DNA from: CAZJKE01 sp964546585 | GTDB lineage: Bacteria; Planctomycetota; Phycisphaerae; Phycisphaerales; SM1A02 | Assembly: GCA_964546585.1 (NCBI GenBank) | Contig: CAZJKE010000024.1 | Location: 1 to 25,790 of the forward strand | Direction: 5' to 3' | DNA: 25,790 nucleotides | Translations under genes and position numbers: made by a program | Notes under the pieces: generated by a model | Database searches by the model: none | Seen by the model: the letters and a program-made list of their open reading frames with translations, nothing else | Told to the model about the DNA's origin: nothing | In this document: piece by piece, positions 1 to 7,252 of the stretch | Numbering within the stretch: the stretch's first letter is position 1 | Layout of the letters: every line of letters starts with the position of its first letter

Positions 1-10
1 CCCCGAGGAC

Positions 11-253
11 TCACGGGGGGTCGTATCCGCATCCGCCCCAGGGATTGCAGCGGAGTATTCGCCGCAGCGTCTTCCAAGAGCCGCGGCGAGCGCCATACAG
101 CCGCAGCGCATCCAAGGCGTACGCAGAACAGGTCGGTTGAAATCGACAATGCCCGCCCATGAGTGGACGAAGAGTCAATTGATACAGGCGGACCAACCCC
201 ATCAACATCCGGGCGGTCAATCCTGGTCTCGTTGCCTTCGTTTCCTTGGCCAT
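11..253 (-). CDS. yidD: Membrane protein insertion efficiency factor YidD
   Basis: Small YidD/UPF0161 protein (80 aa). The family sits at the inner membrane and assists YidC-dependent insertion of membrane proteins. Visible hallmarks are an N-terminal amphipathic helix (LVRLYQLTLRPLMGG), the Cys motif CRFQPTCSAYALDAL, the RRILRCNPW motif and the terminal GGCGYDPP, all in family order; the length is normal. The chosen start overlaps the 3' end of rnpA by 37 nt. An internal Met at 208 would remove the overlap and still leave the whole conserved domain, so the start is uncertain. rnpA-yidD is the standard order; yidC would lie beyond the window edge. Confidence 0.93.
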   Translation of the reverse strand: MAKETKATRPGLTARMLMGLVRLYQLTLRPLMGGHCRFQPTCSAYALDALRLYGARRGSWKTLRRILRCNPWGGCGYDPP

Positions 254-603
254 TGTTCATGCAGACTCCGGAGGACATCCCCAATCGCACGCGCGTAGGC
301 ATCCACATCCAGCACTTCGTGGCGATGCACACCGATGACAACATCGTATCCAGCGGGCCACGAGTCGCGAAAGAGCCGAAAGGCCTCCCGACACCGCCGC
401 TTGATTCGATTGCGAGCGACGGCATTCCCCGCCCCTCTTGGAACAGCCATACCCAAACGGCATTCACCTAGCCCATTGGGCATCGCATGAATGAGCAAAG
501 GCCCGCTCCGGCGTCGACGACCATCCATGTACACGGCGAGAAAATCGCGCCGCTTGACCAGACGGCTTGATCGCGGAAACCGGTGTTCTCCGCAGGGGGT
601 CAT
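217..603 (-). CDS. rnpA: Ribonuclease P protein component
   Basis: Protein subunit of RNase P (128 aa), which helps the catalytic RNA bind and cleave the 5' leader of pre-tRNAs. The N-terminal FPRSSRLVKRRDF and the signature RNRIKRRCREAFR (about residues 65-77) are typical, and the length fits. The ATG at 603 is preceded by GAGGA about 9 nt upstream and overlaps the stop of the ClC gene by 4 nt (ATGA), so translation may be coupled to it. The usual upstream partner rpmH (L34) is absent; a ClC gene takes its place. Confidence 0.95.
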   Translation of the reverse strand: MTPCGEHRFPRSSRLVKRRDFLAVYMDGRRRRSGPLLIHAMPNGLGECRLGMAVPRGAGNAVARNRIKRRCREAFRLFRDSWPAGYDVVIGVHRHEVLDVDAYARAIGDVLRSLHEQWPRKRRQRDQD

Positions 604-2420
604 TCCGAAGCGTCCTCATCGAGAGCCGACTGGTATCGTCGCATGAGATTGGACCGCGTAATGAGCCCGCGAATCCGCTCACCCCTGTCGTCCAGCACCG
701 TCAGCGACTCGACATCGCTCCTGGAGAACTTGTCGAGCACTACATCGAGGGTCTCTTCCGGCGTCACGGTCGGCAGATCGCTTCTCTGCAGCTCGTAGAC
801 CTGAAGCAATGGAATGGACTCGCGGTACACGAGCGCCTCGCGAAGGGCACCCGCCGTGACCATCCCGCAGTAGTGCTCATGCTCATCAACGACGATGAAG
901 TCGATGGCACGGCTCGTCTCACTCAAATCCAACAACTTCTGCGCCGAGTCATCCCGCTGCACGATGGCCGGATCGATCAGAACCACATCTTGAGCGGATA
1001 GACGCCGCAGAATGGTGAGATCGCTCATTGCACCCATTCGCACACCCATGCGAGAAAGCCGGAATGTGTACACACTCTCCCGACATGCGATGCGGGAAAC
1101 AATCGTCCCAACAACGCCGGCAAACATCAACGGCAGAATCACCTCATAGGTCTGCGTGACCTCATAGACAATGAGAATCGCCGTCAACGGTGCGTGCGTC
1201 GTAGCGGCCACCATCGCGGCCATGCCGATCAATGCAAAGTGAGCGGGCGACGCACCCGGGAACCATCCGGTTGCCGAAACGAAGTACCCGATGATCGCCC
1301 CAGTACCGGCACCGACCAGCAGAGACGGAGCAAACAGCCCACCTGCACCGCCAGATCCGACAGTCAGACAGGTCGCTGCAATCTTGATGAGCGTCAGCGT
1401 GCCGATGGCCAGAAGAAACGGTCCCGCCGCCGCCAACACCGTCTTGCCCGTGTCCTGGTAGTAAAGATCCGGCGATAGAAGAGACTTGATGGTCGGATAT
1501 CCGTTTCCGTAGAAACCCGGAACCGTGTCACTACCAGTAAACCAAAGGGCGCCAACACCCAGCACCCCGAGCAAGAGCGCGCCGACAATTGGACGCGTTG
1601 CCAACGGAAGACTTGATTTGGCGAATGTCCGCTCCGTAAAGTCGAGCGCACGCACAAACACGGCGCCCAGCAGCCCACAGACAAGCCCAAGGACAAGGTA
1701 GGCCGGGATTTGAGAGGCTGAGAACCCAACAGCATGGTGGAAGAACGCACTGTCCACATTGAAGATGGCCGCGTCACCGAGAATCCCCTGTGTCGTCGCC
1801 GATGACACAACAGCCGCAATGACAATTGGAGCAAATGTCCGCAGCGAAAAGTCGCGGAGCAACAACTCCATCACGAAGAACACGCCGGCAATCGGCGCAT
1901 TGAAGACCGATGCAAGTCCAGCCGCGGCACCGCATCCGAGCAGGGTGCCCGTGTGCTGCGACCCCGTCCCAAGAAGTCTCGCCACCGCCGAACCAGCTGC
2001 CGCTCCAATCGTGACAATCGGACCTTCCGCACCCGCCGAACCGCCGCTGCCAATAGTGGCGGTAGACGCAAGCCACTTTCGTATGCCCACCCGCAACGGC
2101 ATCCGAGCCTTCTGGCGGTGAACAGCGTAGATGACGGCCGTGACACCCGGGCCGGCACCATCGCTCTTGAGCACTGTGATCAAGATCCCCGTGATGAGCC
2201 CGCCCGCCGCCGGCAACAACAGAACCATCCACCACAGCCCGGCCGCCCCGCTGAGAGATTCAGCAAAATGCTCCGATTGCCGCAGCGGCCAGATAAAGGC
2301 AATCGCGAGCAGACCCATGATCAGCCCGATGACCGCCGCGGCAAGGTAGAGATACCAATCCCGATGGAATCCCATCCGGGCACCAAGACGACGAAGATGC
2401 GGAGCAATCACGCGTTGCAT
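600..2420 (-). CDS. ClC-family chloride channel/antiporter with C-terminal CBS pair
   Basis: Inner-membrane ClC protein, 606 aa. The filter motifs are visible: GSGGSAGAEGP (125-134, with the gating Glu at about 132), GAAAGLASVFNAPIAG (164-179), and GMAAMVAATTHAPLTA followed by TQTYEVILP, whose Tyr matches the chloride-coordinating Tyr of E. coli ClC. The last ~140 residues form two CBS domains, usually nucleotide-sensing. The position matching the internal proton glutamate (E203 of ClC-ec1) is Leu186 (VMELLL), and the GSGIP serine is replaced (GAGPG). This leaves channel versus exchanger open. The ATG at 2420 has GAGAGG 7 nt upstream. The frame stays open to 3008, but that stretch is antisense to rpoZ and coaC. 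It overlaps rnpA by 4 nt. Confidence 0.93.
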   Translation of the reverse strand: MQRVIAPHLRRLGARMGFHRDWYLYLAAAVIGLIMGLLAIAFIWPLRQSEHFAESLSGAAGLWWMVLLLPAAGGLITGILITVLKSDGAGPGVTAVIYAVHRQKARMPLRVGIRKWLASTATIGSGGSAGAEGPIVTIGAAAGSAVARLLGTGSQHTGTLLGCGAAAGLASVFNAPIAGVFFVMELLLRDFSLRTFAPIVIAAVVSSATTQGILGDAAIFNVDSAFFHHAVGFSASQIPAYLVLGLVCGLLGAVFVRALDFTERTFAKSSLPLATRPIVGALLLGVLGVGALWFTGSDTVPGFYGNGYPTIKSLLSPDLYYQDTGKTVLAAAGPFLLAIGTLTLIKIAATCLTVGSGGAGGLFAPSLLVGAGTGAIIGYFVSATGWFPGASPAHFALIGMAAMVAATTHAPLTAILIVYEVTQTYEVILPLMFAGVVGTIVSRIACRESVYTFRLSRMGVRMGAMSDLTILRRLSAQDVVLIDPAIVQRDDSAQKLLDLSETSRAIDFIVVDEHEHYCGMVTAGALREALVYRESIPLLQVYELQRSDLPTVTPEETLDVVLDKFSRSDVESLTVLDDRGERIRGLITRSNLMRRYQSALDEDASE

Positions 2421-2447
2421 TGGGTGCCTCTCGCAGCCGAATCGAGG

Positions 2448-2478
2448 ATAGTACCACCCCAATGCCCCTGCCGGTCGA
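2448..2478 (-). promoter_or_regulatory. Candidate promoter for the ClC-rnpA-yidD unit
   Basis: On the minus strand an extended -10 (TGG followed by TACTAT, 2456-2448) lies about 28 nt before the ClC start. A weak -35-like TCGACC lies 19 nt further upstream (2478-2473), overlapping the -35 of the divergent rpoZ promoter. Inferred from consensus only. Confidence 0.4.
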
Positions 2479-2487
2479 CTCGGCAGG
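2467..2487. repeat. 7-bp perfect inverted repeat over the rpoZ -35 element
   Basis: CCTGCCG (2467-2473) and CGGCAGG (2481-2487) are exact reverse complements around the 7-nt centre GTCGACT, which is also most of the -35 box. The site lies between the ClC and rpoZ starts. It could be an operator for both promoters, or chance in GC-rich DNA. Confidence 0.5.
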
Positions 2488-2503
2488 ACAGGGGGGGTAT
2501 ACT
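2475..2503 (+). promoter_or_regulatory. Candidate sigma70 promoter for rpoZ-coaC
   Basis: TCGACT (2475-2480), a 17-nt spacer and TATACT (2498-2503) match the -35/-10 consensus at 4/6 and 5/6 positions. Transcription would start near 2510, about 45 nt before the rpoZ start. Confidence 0.55.
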
Positions 2504-2555
2504 CCCCGATCCCCAACTTCGGGAAGCGCGGAATACGGGATCCAGGAGCCAGCCA

Positions 2556-2798
2556 ATGATCGAAGCCCTTCGAAGCGACGAAATCGTACGTAAGTGCGGT
2601 GGTAGATTCAAGTTGACAGCGCTCATCCAGCGTCGTTTGCGAGAGCTGGTAGTCGATGGCGCTCGGCCGCTGGTCCCGCGGGAAAACCGAACGAACCTGG
2701 AAGTCGTCATTGAAGAAATCCTTCAGGACAAGATCACTGCCGACTACAGCGCCAGCGGGTATTTCCAGGAAGTGCCCGTGGGCGGCTCGGGCCCCTAG
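2556..2798 (+). CDS. rpoZ: DNA-directed RNA polymerase omega subunit (RpoZ/Rpb6 family)
   Basis: Omega subunit, 80 aa, which binds the beta' C-terminus and aids RNA polymerase assembly. The segment from IVRKCGGRFKLTALIQRRL through ARPLV to VIEEILQDKI is the omega/Rpb6 core: a helix carrying the GGRF turn, then a basic helix, then a final acidic helix. The ATG at 2556 has AGGAG about 7 nt upstream. The reading frame is open much further upstream, but that stretch is antisense to the ClC gene. rpoZ directly before coaC/coaBC is a common bacterial arrangement and supports the call; the gap to coaC is 12 nt. Confidence 0.88.
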   Translation: MIEALRSDEIVRKCGGRFKLTALIQRRLRELVVDGARPLVPRENRTNLEVVIEEILQDKITADYSASGYFQEVPVGGSGP

Positions 2799-2810
2799 GC
2801 TGTCCCCTCC

Positions 2811-3377
2811 ATGTCGGGTTCCTCCCGTCCCCCTCGCATCATTCTCGGGCTGACTGGCGGCATTGCCTGCTACAAGGTATGCGCGGTCGCAAGCCAACTC
2901 GTCCAAGACGGCGTTGTCGTTGATGTCGCCATGACCGACGCCGCCCAGCGGTTCGTGACCCCACTGACGCTCGCATCCCTGACAGGTCGGGCAGTCTTCG
3001 ACAGTCAATGGTCATTCGTGGAAGATCATGATCCACAACACATTCACCTCGCCCGCGAAGCCGACGCCATGCTCATCGCGCCATGCACCATGGACATGCT
3101 GGCGAAACTCTCCACAGGCCGAACAGATGATCCGGTCAGCCTGCTCGCCTCAGCAATTGACCGCCAAACCACCCCCGTGATCCTCGCCCCCTCCATGAAC
3201 GCCACCATGTTGCAACAACCAGCAACAGAGCGAAATGTCGCCCAGTTGACCGCCGACGGCTTCACCATCCTGGAACCGGCAGAAGGATGGCAGGCATGCC
3301 GCACCAGCGGCAAGGGACGCATGCCAGAGCCAGAATGCCTCCTTGAGGCAATTCGAAAGACCCTGAAAAGCAGATAA
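2811..3377 (+). CDS. coaC: Phosphopantothenoylcysteine decarboxylase, stand-alone CoaC
   Basis: FMN-dependent decarboxylase making 4'-phosphopantetheine in CoA synthesis. The 188 residues cover only the flavoprotein half of the usual bifunctional CoaBC (~400 aa). LGLTGGIACYK opens the flavin fold; HIHLAREADAMLIAPCTMDMLAKL contains the catalytic His; PSMN contains the substrate-binding Asn; and ACRTSGKGRMPEPE is the lid with the active Cys and the GxGRMxEP motif. No ligase (CoaB) domain follows: the next gene is unrelated. CoaB must therefore be encoded elsewhere. A less likely reading is a related flavoprotein such as a peptidyl-Cys decarboxylase. It is probably co-transcribed with rpoZ. Confidence 0.9.
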   Translation: MSGSSRPPRIILGLTGGIACYKVCAVASQLVQDGVVVDVAMTDAAQRFVTPLTLASLTGRAVFDSQWSFVEDHDPQHIHLAREADAMLIAPCTMDMLAKLSTGRTDDPVSLLASAIDRQTTPVILAPSMNATMLQQPATERNVAQLTADGFTILEPAEGWQACRTSGKGRMPEPECLLEAIRKTLKSR

Positions 3378-3423
3378 ACCACCCCCCCCAGCCTGCCAGA
3401 AACAGATTCGCGCCGAGAATCCA

Positions 3424-3452
3424 TTGACTGAACCCGTCCAGCGAGGCAGAAT
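3424..3452 (+). promoter_or_regulatory. Candidate sigma70 promoter for the secreted dockerin-type protein
   Basis: TTGACT (3424-3429), a 17-nt spacer and CAGAAT (3447-3452) match the consensus at 5/6 and 4/6. The predicted start near 3459 leaves a ~23-nt leader carrying AAGGAG before the ATG at 3482. Confidence 0.5.
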
Positions 3453-3481
3453 GAAGACGGGGCGGGGATGAAGGAGACTCC

Positions 3482-4960
3482 ATGCTTACGGTGCTCATGC
3501 TGTCACTTGCCGCCTCCACCGCCCCCGGATCCCCCGGATCCCCAGCCGCCGCGCAACCCGGCCCCGCCGATCGCAACCGCATCATTCCAGTTCAAACACT
3601 GATGCCTCGCCCCGCAACCCTGCAGGCCACCTTTCGCAGTGGCAACGCCCCGGGCGGATTCCGAGGCACATGCCCGCCGGTCAGCGTCTCCCGCACCGAC
3701 AGCACATGGGGACCAGGCCAGTATGTGCTGCAGGCCGGCTTTGAAGAAGGCGAAATACTCGCAGCCTCATACGATGTCGACCCCGCCGAGTTTCCCATCC
3801 GCCTCGATCTTGCCGAAGTCCTCTTCGGCACCAGCAACGCCACAGTACAGACCACGACACACTGGTCAGTCCTCGTCTGGGACGGCACGCCAAGCGACGG
3901 CGCATTGGTTGCTTCGTACTCCAGCGACGGCGTGATTCTGCCACACCTCGTCATGCCACCGGGGACTTCCGGAACCATCATCCAGGTTACCATCGACCCG
4001 GATGATCCTGATCAGATCTACATCTACAACGACAGCGGTACGAACACCTTCAGTGTTGGATTCCGCGTAGACCAACTCAACCTTCCGGGCACACCCTGCC
4101 TACTCCCACCGGACGAAGAGAAGAATGCCTTTCCAGCCACAGACACAAGTGGGTTGGACTGGCCCGCCGACAATTGGATCTCCATGGTGGACGGGCTGTT
4201 CTGCGCCTGCGGTACTGGGTGGAGTACTTTTCAACAGTTGCCCGGTGCATGTACGCCGAGCGGTGACTGGGTATTGCGGGCCACCTACACGCCAGTGGAG
4301 TGCAGCAATGATCCGGGCGCTTGCTGCATCGATGCAGACTGCTATGAGTTCACCGCGAGTGAATGCGATTCATGGGGCGGCGAGTTTCAGGGCAGCGGCA
4401 CATCGTGCGGATCCTCCACCTGCGGCGACGGCGTAGGTGCATGCTGCATCGAGGACACGGGCAGTTGCGTAGACTTTGATCTTGAAACCTGCCAGGTCGT
4501 CGGAGGCATCCATCACGGCGAAGGTTCCAATTGTGCTGATGTCATCTGCTTCCCAGAAGGCGCCTGCTGCCTGCCTGACGGATCCTGCATCGGCCCGGTT
4601 TCTCCCGAGGAATGTGTTACCGCCGGCGGTGCATTCCAAGGGGATGCCACGGACTGCAGCAGCGTCTCATGCCCGCTACCCCTTGGAGGATGCTGTGGGG
4701 GCGACTGGTGTCTGGATTTGACCGAAGTGGACTGCGACGCCGTAGGGGGGCAGTGGAATGGTTCGGAAACACTGTGCGATGCCGATCCATGCACGGCATG
4801 CCCAGCCGATGTGAACGGTGACGGAGAAGTCAATGTCAACGACCTGCTGGCCATCATCGCAGAGTGGGGCGCAAGCGGGGGATCCAGCGATGTTGACGGA
4901 AGCGGCACGGTCGATGTCTCGGATCTACTGGCGGTCATCGCGGCATGGGGAGGGTGCTGA
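3482..4960 (+). CDS. Secreted Cys-rich repeat protein with C-terminal dockerin-like domain
   Basis: Predicted exported protein of 492 aa, function unknown. It has a short hydrophobic signal-like start (MLTVLMLSLAASTA), then a region rich in Gly, Thr, Asp and beta-type residues to about residue 275 that I do not recognise. Four six-cysteine repeats follow (279-437). The C-terminus (440-492) holds two Ca-loop dockerin-like repeats, DVNGDGEVNVNDLLAIIAEWG and DVDGSGTVDVSDLLAVIAAWG, ending in GGC. Planctomycete secreted proteins often carry such terminal dockerin modules; a role in surface attachment or sorting is inference. The ATG has AAGGAG about 7 nt upstream. It appears monocistronic, with its own promoter. 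Confidence 0.85.
   Translation: MLTVLMLSLAASTAPGSPGSPAAAQPGPADRNRIIPVQTLMPRPATLQATFRSGNAPGGFRGTCPPVSVSRTDSTWGPGQYVLQAGFEEGEILAASYDVDPAEFPIRLDLAEVLFGTSNATVQTTTHWSVLVWDGTPSDGALVASYSSDGVILPHLVMPPGTSGTIIQVTIDPDDPDQIYIYNDSGTNTFSVGFRVDQLNLPGTPCLLPPDEEKNAFPATDTSGLDWPADNWISMVDGLFCACGTGWSTFQQLPGACTPSGDWVLRATYTPVECSNDPGACCIDADCYEFTASECDSWGGEFQGSGTSCGSSTCGDGVGACCIEDTGSCVDFDLETCQVVGGIHHGEGSNCADVICFPEGACCLPDGSCIGPVSPEECVTAGGAFQGDATDCSSVSCPLPLGGCCGGDWCLDLTEVDCDAVGGQWNGSETLCDADPCTACPADVNGDGEVNVNDLLAIIAEWGASGGSSDVDGSGTVDVSDLLAVIAAWGGC
4316..4792 (+). repeat. Four tandem six-cysteine protein repeats
   Basis: This part of the secreted protein encodes four units of 36, 38, 38 and 36 residues (protein positions 279-314, 319-356, 360-397 and 402-437), separated by 3-4 residue linkers. 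Each follows G-[AG]-C-C-x(4-6)-C-x(7)-C-x(4)-G-G-x(8)-C-x(4)-C. Six cysteines per unit would allow three disulfides. The DNA units have diverged, so the duplication is not recent. Confidence 0.85.
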
Positions 4961-4972
4961 TCGCCGGTGCGG

Positions 4973-5001
4973 TTGCCGCGATCGCTCCTTGCCGCTACGC
5001 T
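4973..5001 (+). promoter_or_regulatory. Candidate promoter giving a leaderless ACT-protein transcript
   Basis: TTGCCG (4973-4978), a 17-nt spacer and TACGCT (4996-5001). The -10 ends 6 nt before the ATG at 5008, so transcription would start at or next to the start codon. No Shine-Dalgarno is visible at this start. Confidence 0.4.
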
Positions 5002-5007
5002 CAGACC

Positions 5008-5409
5008 ATGCTCAACGCGGAACCATGCACCGTTTTCTCCTTCACGCTGGACGATCGACCCGGCCAATTGCTCGCGCTTGCCCACCGGTTTAGAGAGGCC
5101 GACATCACCCTGCGGTCACTCTGGGTGACCGAGAACGGGGACGGAACCGCCACGATGGAATGTGTTCCGGAACGCGACCCACAATTCCGTGACTTCGCAA
5201 AGTCGGCCGAAATCCAACTCGGCGAAGACCCAGGCGTCTATGTGACGGCCACCGATCATGGAGGCGATTTCATTCGCATTCTTGAGATGATCGCAGGCGC
5301 TTCGATCAATCTCGAAGCCCTTGAAGCGTCATCGCTCTCCGGCGGGGTTGGGTGGGTGATTCGCGCGGGTACAGATGGTCAGGAACCACTGCTTGCCGCG
5401 CTGGCCTGA
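5008..5409 (+). CDS. Tandem ACT-domain protein
   Basis: A 133-residue protein made of two ACT-like modules and nothing else. Module 1 is about residues 6-70 (TVFSFTLDDRPGQLLALAHR, then LRSLWVTENGDGTATMECV); module 2 is about 76-130 (GVYVTATDHGGDFIRILEMI, then INLEALEASSLSGGVGWVIR). ACT domains bind amino acids or similar small ligands and regulate metabolic enzymes; no enzyme domain is attached here, so the ligand and target are unknown. An upstream in-frame ATG at 4945 would overlap the previous gene. I prefer 5008 because the conserved fold starts right after it. It converges on rpoD with only 7 nt between the stops. Confidence 0.8.
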   Translation: MLNAEPCTVFSFTLDDRPGQLLALAHRFREADITLRSLWVTENGDGTATMECVPERDPQFRDFAKSAEIQLGEDPGVYVTATDHGGDFIRILEMIAGASINLEALEASSLSGGVGWVIRAGTDGQEPLLAALA

Positions 5410-5416
5410 TCACACG

Positions 5417-7216
5417 CTACTCCATCTCTTCGGTCTGCTCAATGAAACTGGTGAGCCGCCGCCGCCTCACAGGATGCTGCAACTTCCGAATGGCCTTCGA
5501 CTCGACCTGCCGCACTCGCTCACGCGTTACTTTGAAGATCCGGCCGACCTCCTCGAGCGTGTAGGTGTACCCGTCGCCAATGCCGTAGCGGAGCTTGAGA
5601 ATTTCCCGCTCGCGATAGGTCAGTGTCTTGAGCACATCGTTGATCCGTGACCGCAACATCTCGCTGGTGGCAGTTTCGGCGGGGGTCTCCTGACGCTCGT
5701 CTTCGATGAAGTCGCCAAACTGGGAGTCCTCAGATTCGCCAACAGGCCGATCGAGACTGATCGGGTGGCGAGAGATCTTCATGACTCGCTTGGTCTCCTC
5801 GATGGACATGTCCGCGTCCTCGGCAATTTCCTCGAGCGTCGGTTCGCGACCGACCTTCTGCAGAAGTCGTTTTTGAATAGCACGCAGTTTCGACATGGTC
5901 TCGATCATGTGCACCGGGACTCGAATGGTTCGTGCGTGGTCAGCAATGGCGCGGGTAATCGCCTGCCTGATCCACCATGTGGCATAGGTTGAGAACTTGT
6001 ACCCTCGCTGGTACTCGTACTTGTCCACGGCACGCATGAGGCCAGTGTTGCCCTCTTGGATGATGTCAAGGAAGGGCAACCCGCGATTGCGATACTTCTT
6101 CGCGATGGAGACCACCAATCGAAGATTGCCGCCAGAAAGATCACGCTTGCCTTGGTCGTACTCTTCGAAGACCACACCGATGCGACTGAGCCGCTGCTCA
6201 AGTTCCTCGGGATCCTCAAGAATCAGTCCCCGCAGTCCTTCCAGTTCCTCCTTCATGACCAGGAGGTCGTCCGGATCTCCGCCACCCTTTCGCGCGACGG
6301 CAATGTCGCGGTTGATCTGATCGAACTTCTTGGCAATGGATTGCAACTTGCGAAGCAGTGGCTGAATCTTGGATGTTCGTAGGCAACACTCCTCGAGCAG
6401 CGAAGCGATCTTTCGGCGGCGAGCCTGCATGCGTTCGCGAATCTCCAGACGCTCTCGCTTCTTGAGTCCTCCGCTCTCACAGATTGCCCAGTCGTCCGCA
6501 TTTGCCTCAAGCAGTGCCTTGGCAGTCCTGACATTGACTGGAATACGAGCGGCGACCTTCTGCTTTGCATTCTCTTCAGCAGTCGAGATTCGCATCGTGC
6601 GATCGAACGGCAACTTGCCCGCATGGACGAGTTCCAGCGTCTCGACCGACCGGCAGGCCGCGTAATCTGACTCCAACACCAGCCGCCGAAAGACCATCCG
6701 GGTCGTTTCAATCTTCTTGGCGAGCAGGATTTCCTCTTCGCGGGTGAGCAGCGGAATGCTACCCATCTGGGTCAAATACATGCGGATGGGATCGTCAATA
6801 CGACGGGACGATGTTTCCTCCAGCGCCTGCTGAATGGCCGCCTGCGCTTCGGCATCGTCCAGAAGTTCATCGCCGTCGTCCATTCGCAGCGTCCCCGGGC
6901 GGTCTGTCGTTTCCTCATCGCGTTGAACAGGCAGGGCATCCTTCCAAGGCGTGTCCCGTTTGAACTTGAGATTCGTCTGCAGTGGCACCTTGTATCGACC
7001 CAGCCCGCCGGCAGACCGCTGAATTTCACCAACCAAGCCGATGCTGAGGGAGTCGATCAAGATCAAGAGGTTGTCGATCTCCTCCGGATTGACCATTTCG
7101 TCCGGAAGAGCGAGGTTGATCTCCTCGTAACTCATCCATCCTCGATCGATGCTCTCGATGACCAGCCCGTGAAGGCTGGGATGCATGGCGGGGATGTTTG
7201 TCGTGCTGATCTTCAC
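5417..7216 (-). CDS. rpoD: Primary RNA polymerase sigma factor RpoD (sigma-70)
   Basis: Housekeeping sigma factor of 599 aa. Region 1.1-like N-terminus (1-80); region 1.2 at 139-172 (DDPIRMYLTQMGSIPLLTREEE); a ~180-residue non-conserved insert; region 2 at about 361-435 (NLRLVVSIAKKYRNRGLPFLDLIQ-like block, then YKFSTYATWWIRQAI for -10 recognition); region 3 at 438-515; region 4 at 525-583, with the -35-reading HTH EEVGRIFKVTRERVRQ. It starts at GTG 7216, with AGGAG 8 nt upstream (7229-7225). It lies 36 nt after dnaG on the same strand, the classical dnaG-rpoD arrangement, so the two are probably co-transcribed. Confidence 0.97.
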   Translation of the reverse strand: MKISTTNIPAMHPSLHGLVIESIDRGWMSYEEINLALPDEMVNPEEIDNLLILIDSLSIGLVGEIQRSAGGLGRYKVPLQTNLKFKRDTPWKDALPVQRDEETTDRPGTLRMDDGDELLDDAEAQAAIQQALEETSSRRIDDPIRMYLTQMGSIPLLTREEEILLAKKIETTRMVFRRLVLESDYAACRSVETLELVHAGKLPFDRTMRISTAEENAKQKVAARIPVNVRTAKALLEANADDWAICESGGLKKRERLEIRERMQARRRKIASLLEECCLRTSKIQPLLRKLQSIAKKFDQINRDIAVARKGGGDPDDLLVMKEELEGLRGLILEDPEELEQRLSRIGVVFEEYDQGKRDLSGGNLRLVVSIAKKYRNRGLPFLDIIQEGNTGLMRAVDKYEYQRGYKFSTYATWWIRQAITRAIADHARTIRVPVHMIETMSKLRAIQKRLLQKVGREPTLEEIAEDADMSIEETKRVMKISRHPISLDRPVGESEDSQFGDFIEDERQETPAETATSEMLRSRINDVLKTLTYREREILKLRYGIGDGYTYTLEEVGRIFKVTRERVRQVESKAIRKLQHPVRRRRLTSFIEQTEEME

Positions 7217-7252
7217 TGATGATTCTCCTGAAGGTATTGAATGACTGCGTCC

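Noticed and set aside
1953..2555. Long N-terminal extension of the omega-subunit frame
   Set aside because: Antisense to the ClC gene; omega proteins are short, and a strong SD precedes the ATG at 2556.
2421..3008. 196-residue N-terminal extension of the ClC frame
   Set aside because: It is antisense to rpoZ and coaC, has no ClC similarity, and the ATG at 2420 has a good Shine-Dalgarno.
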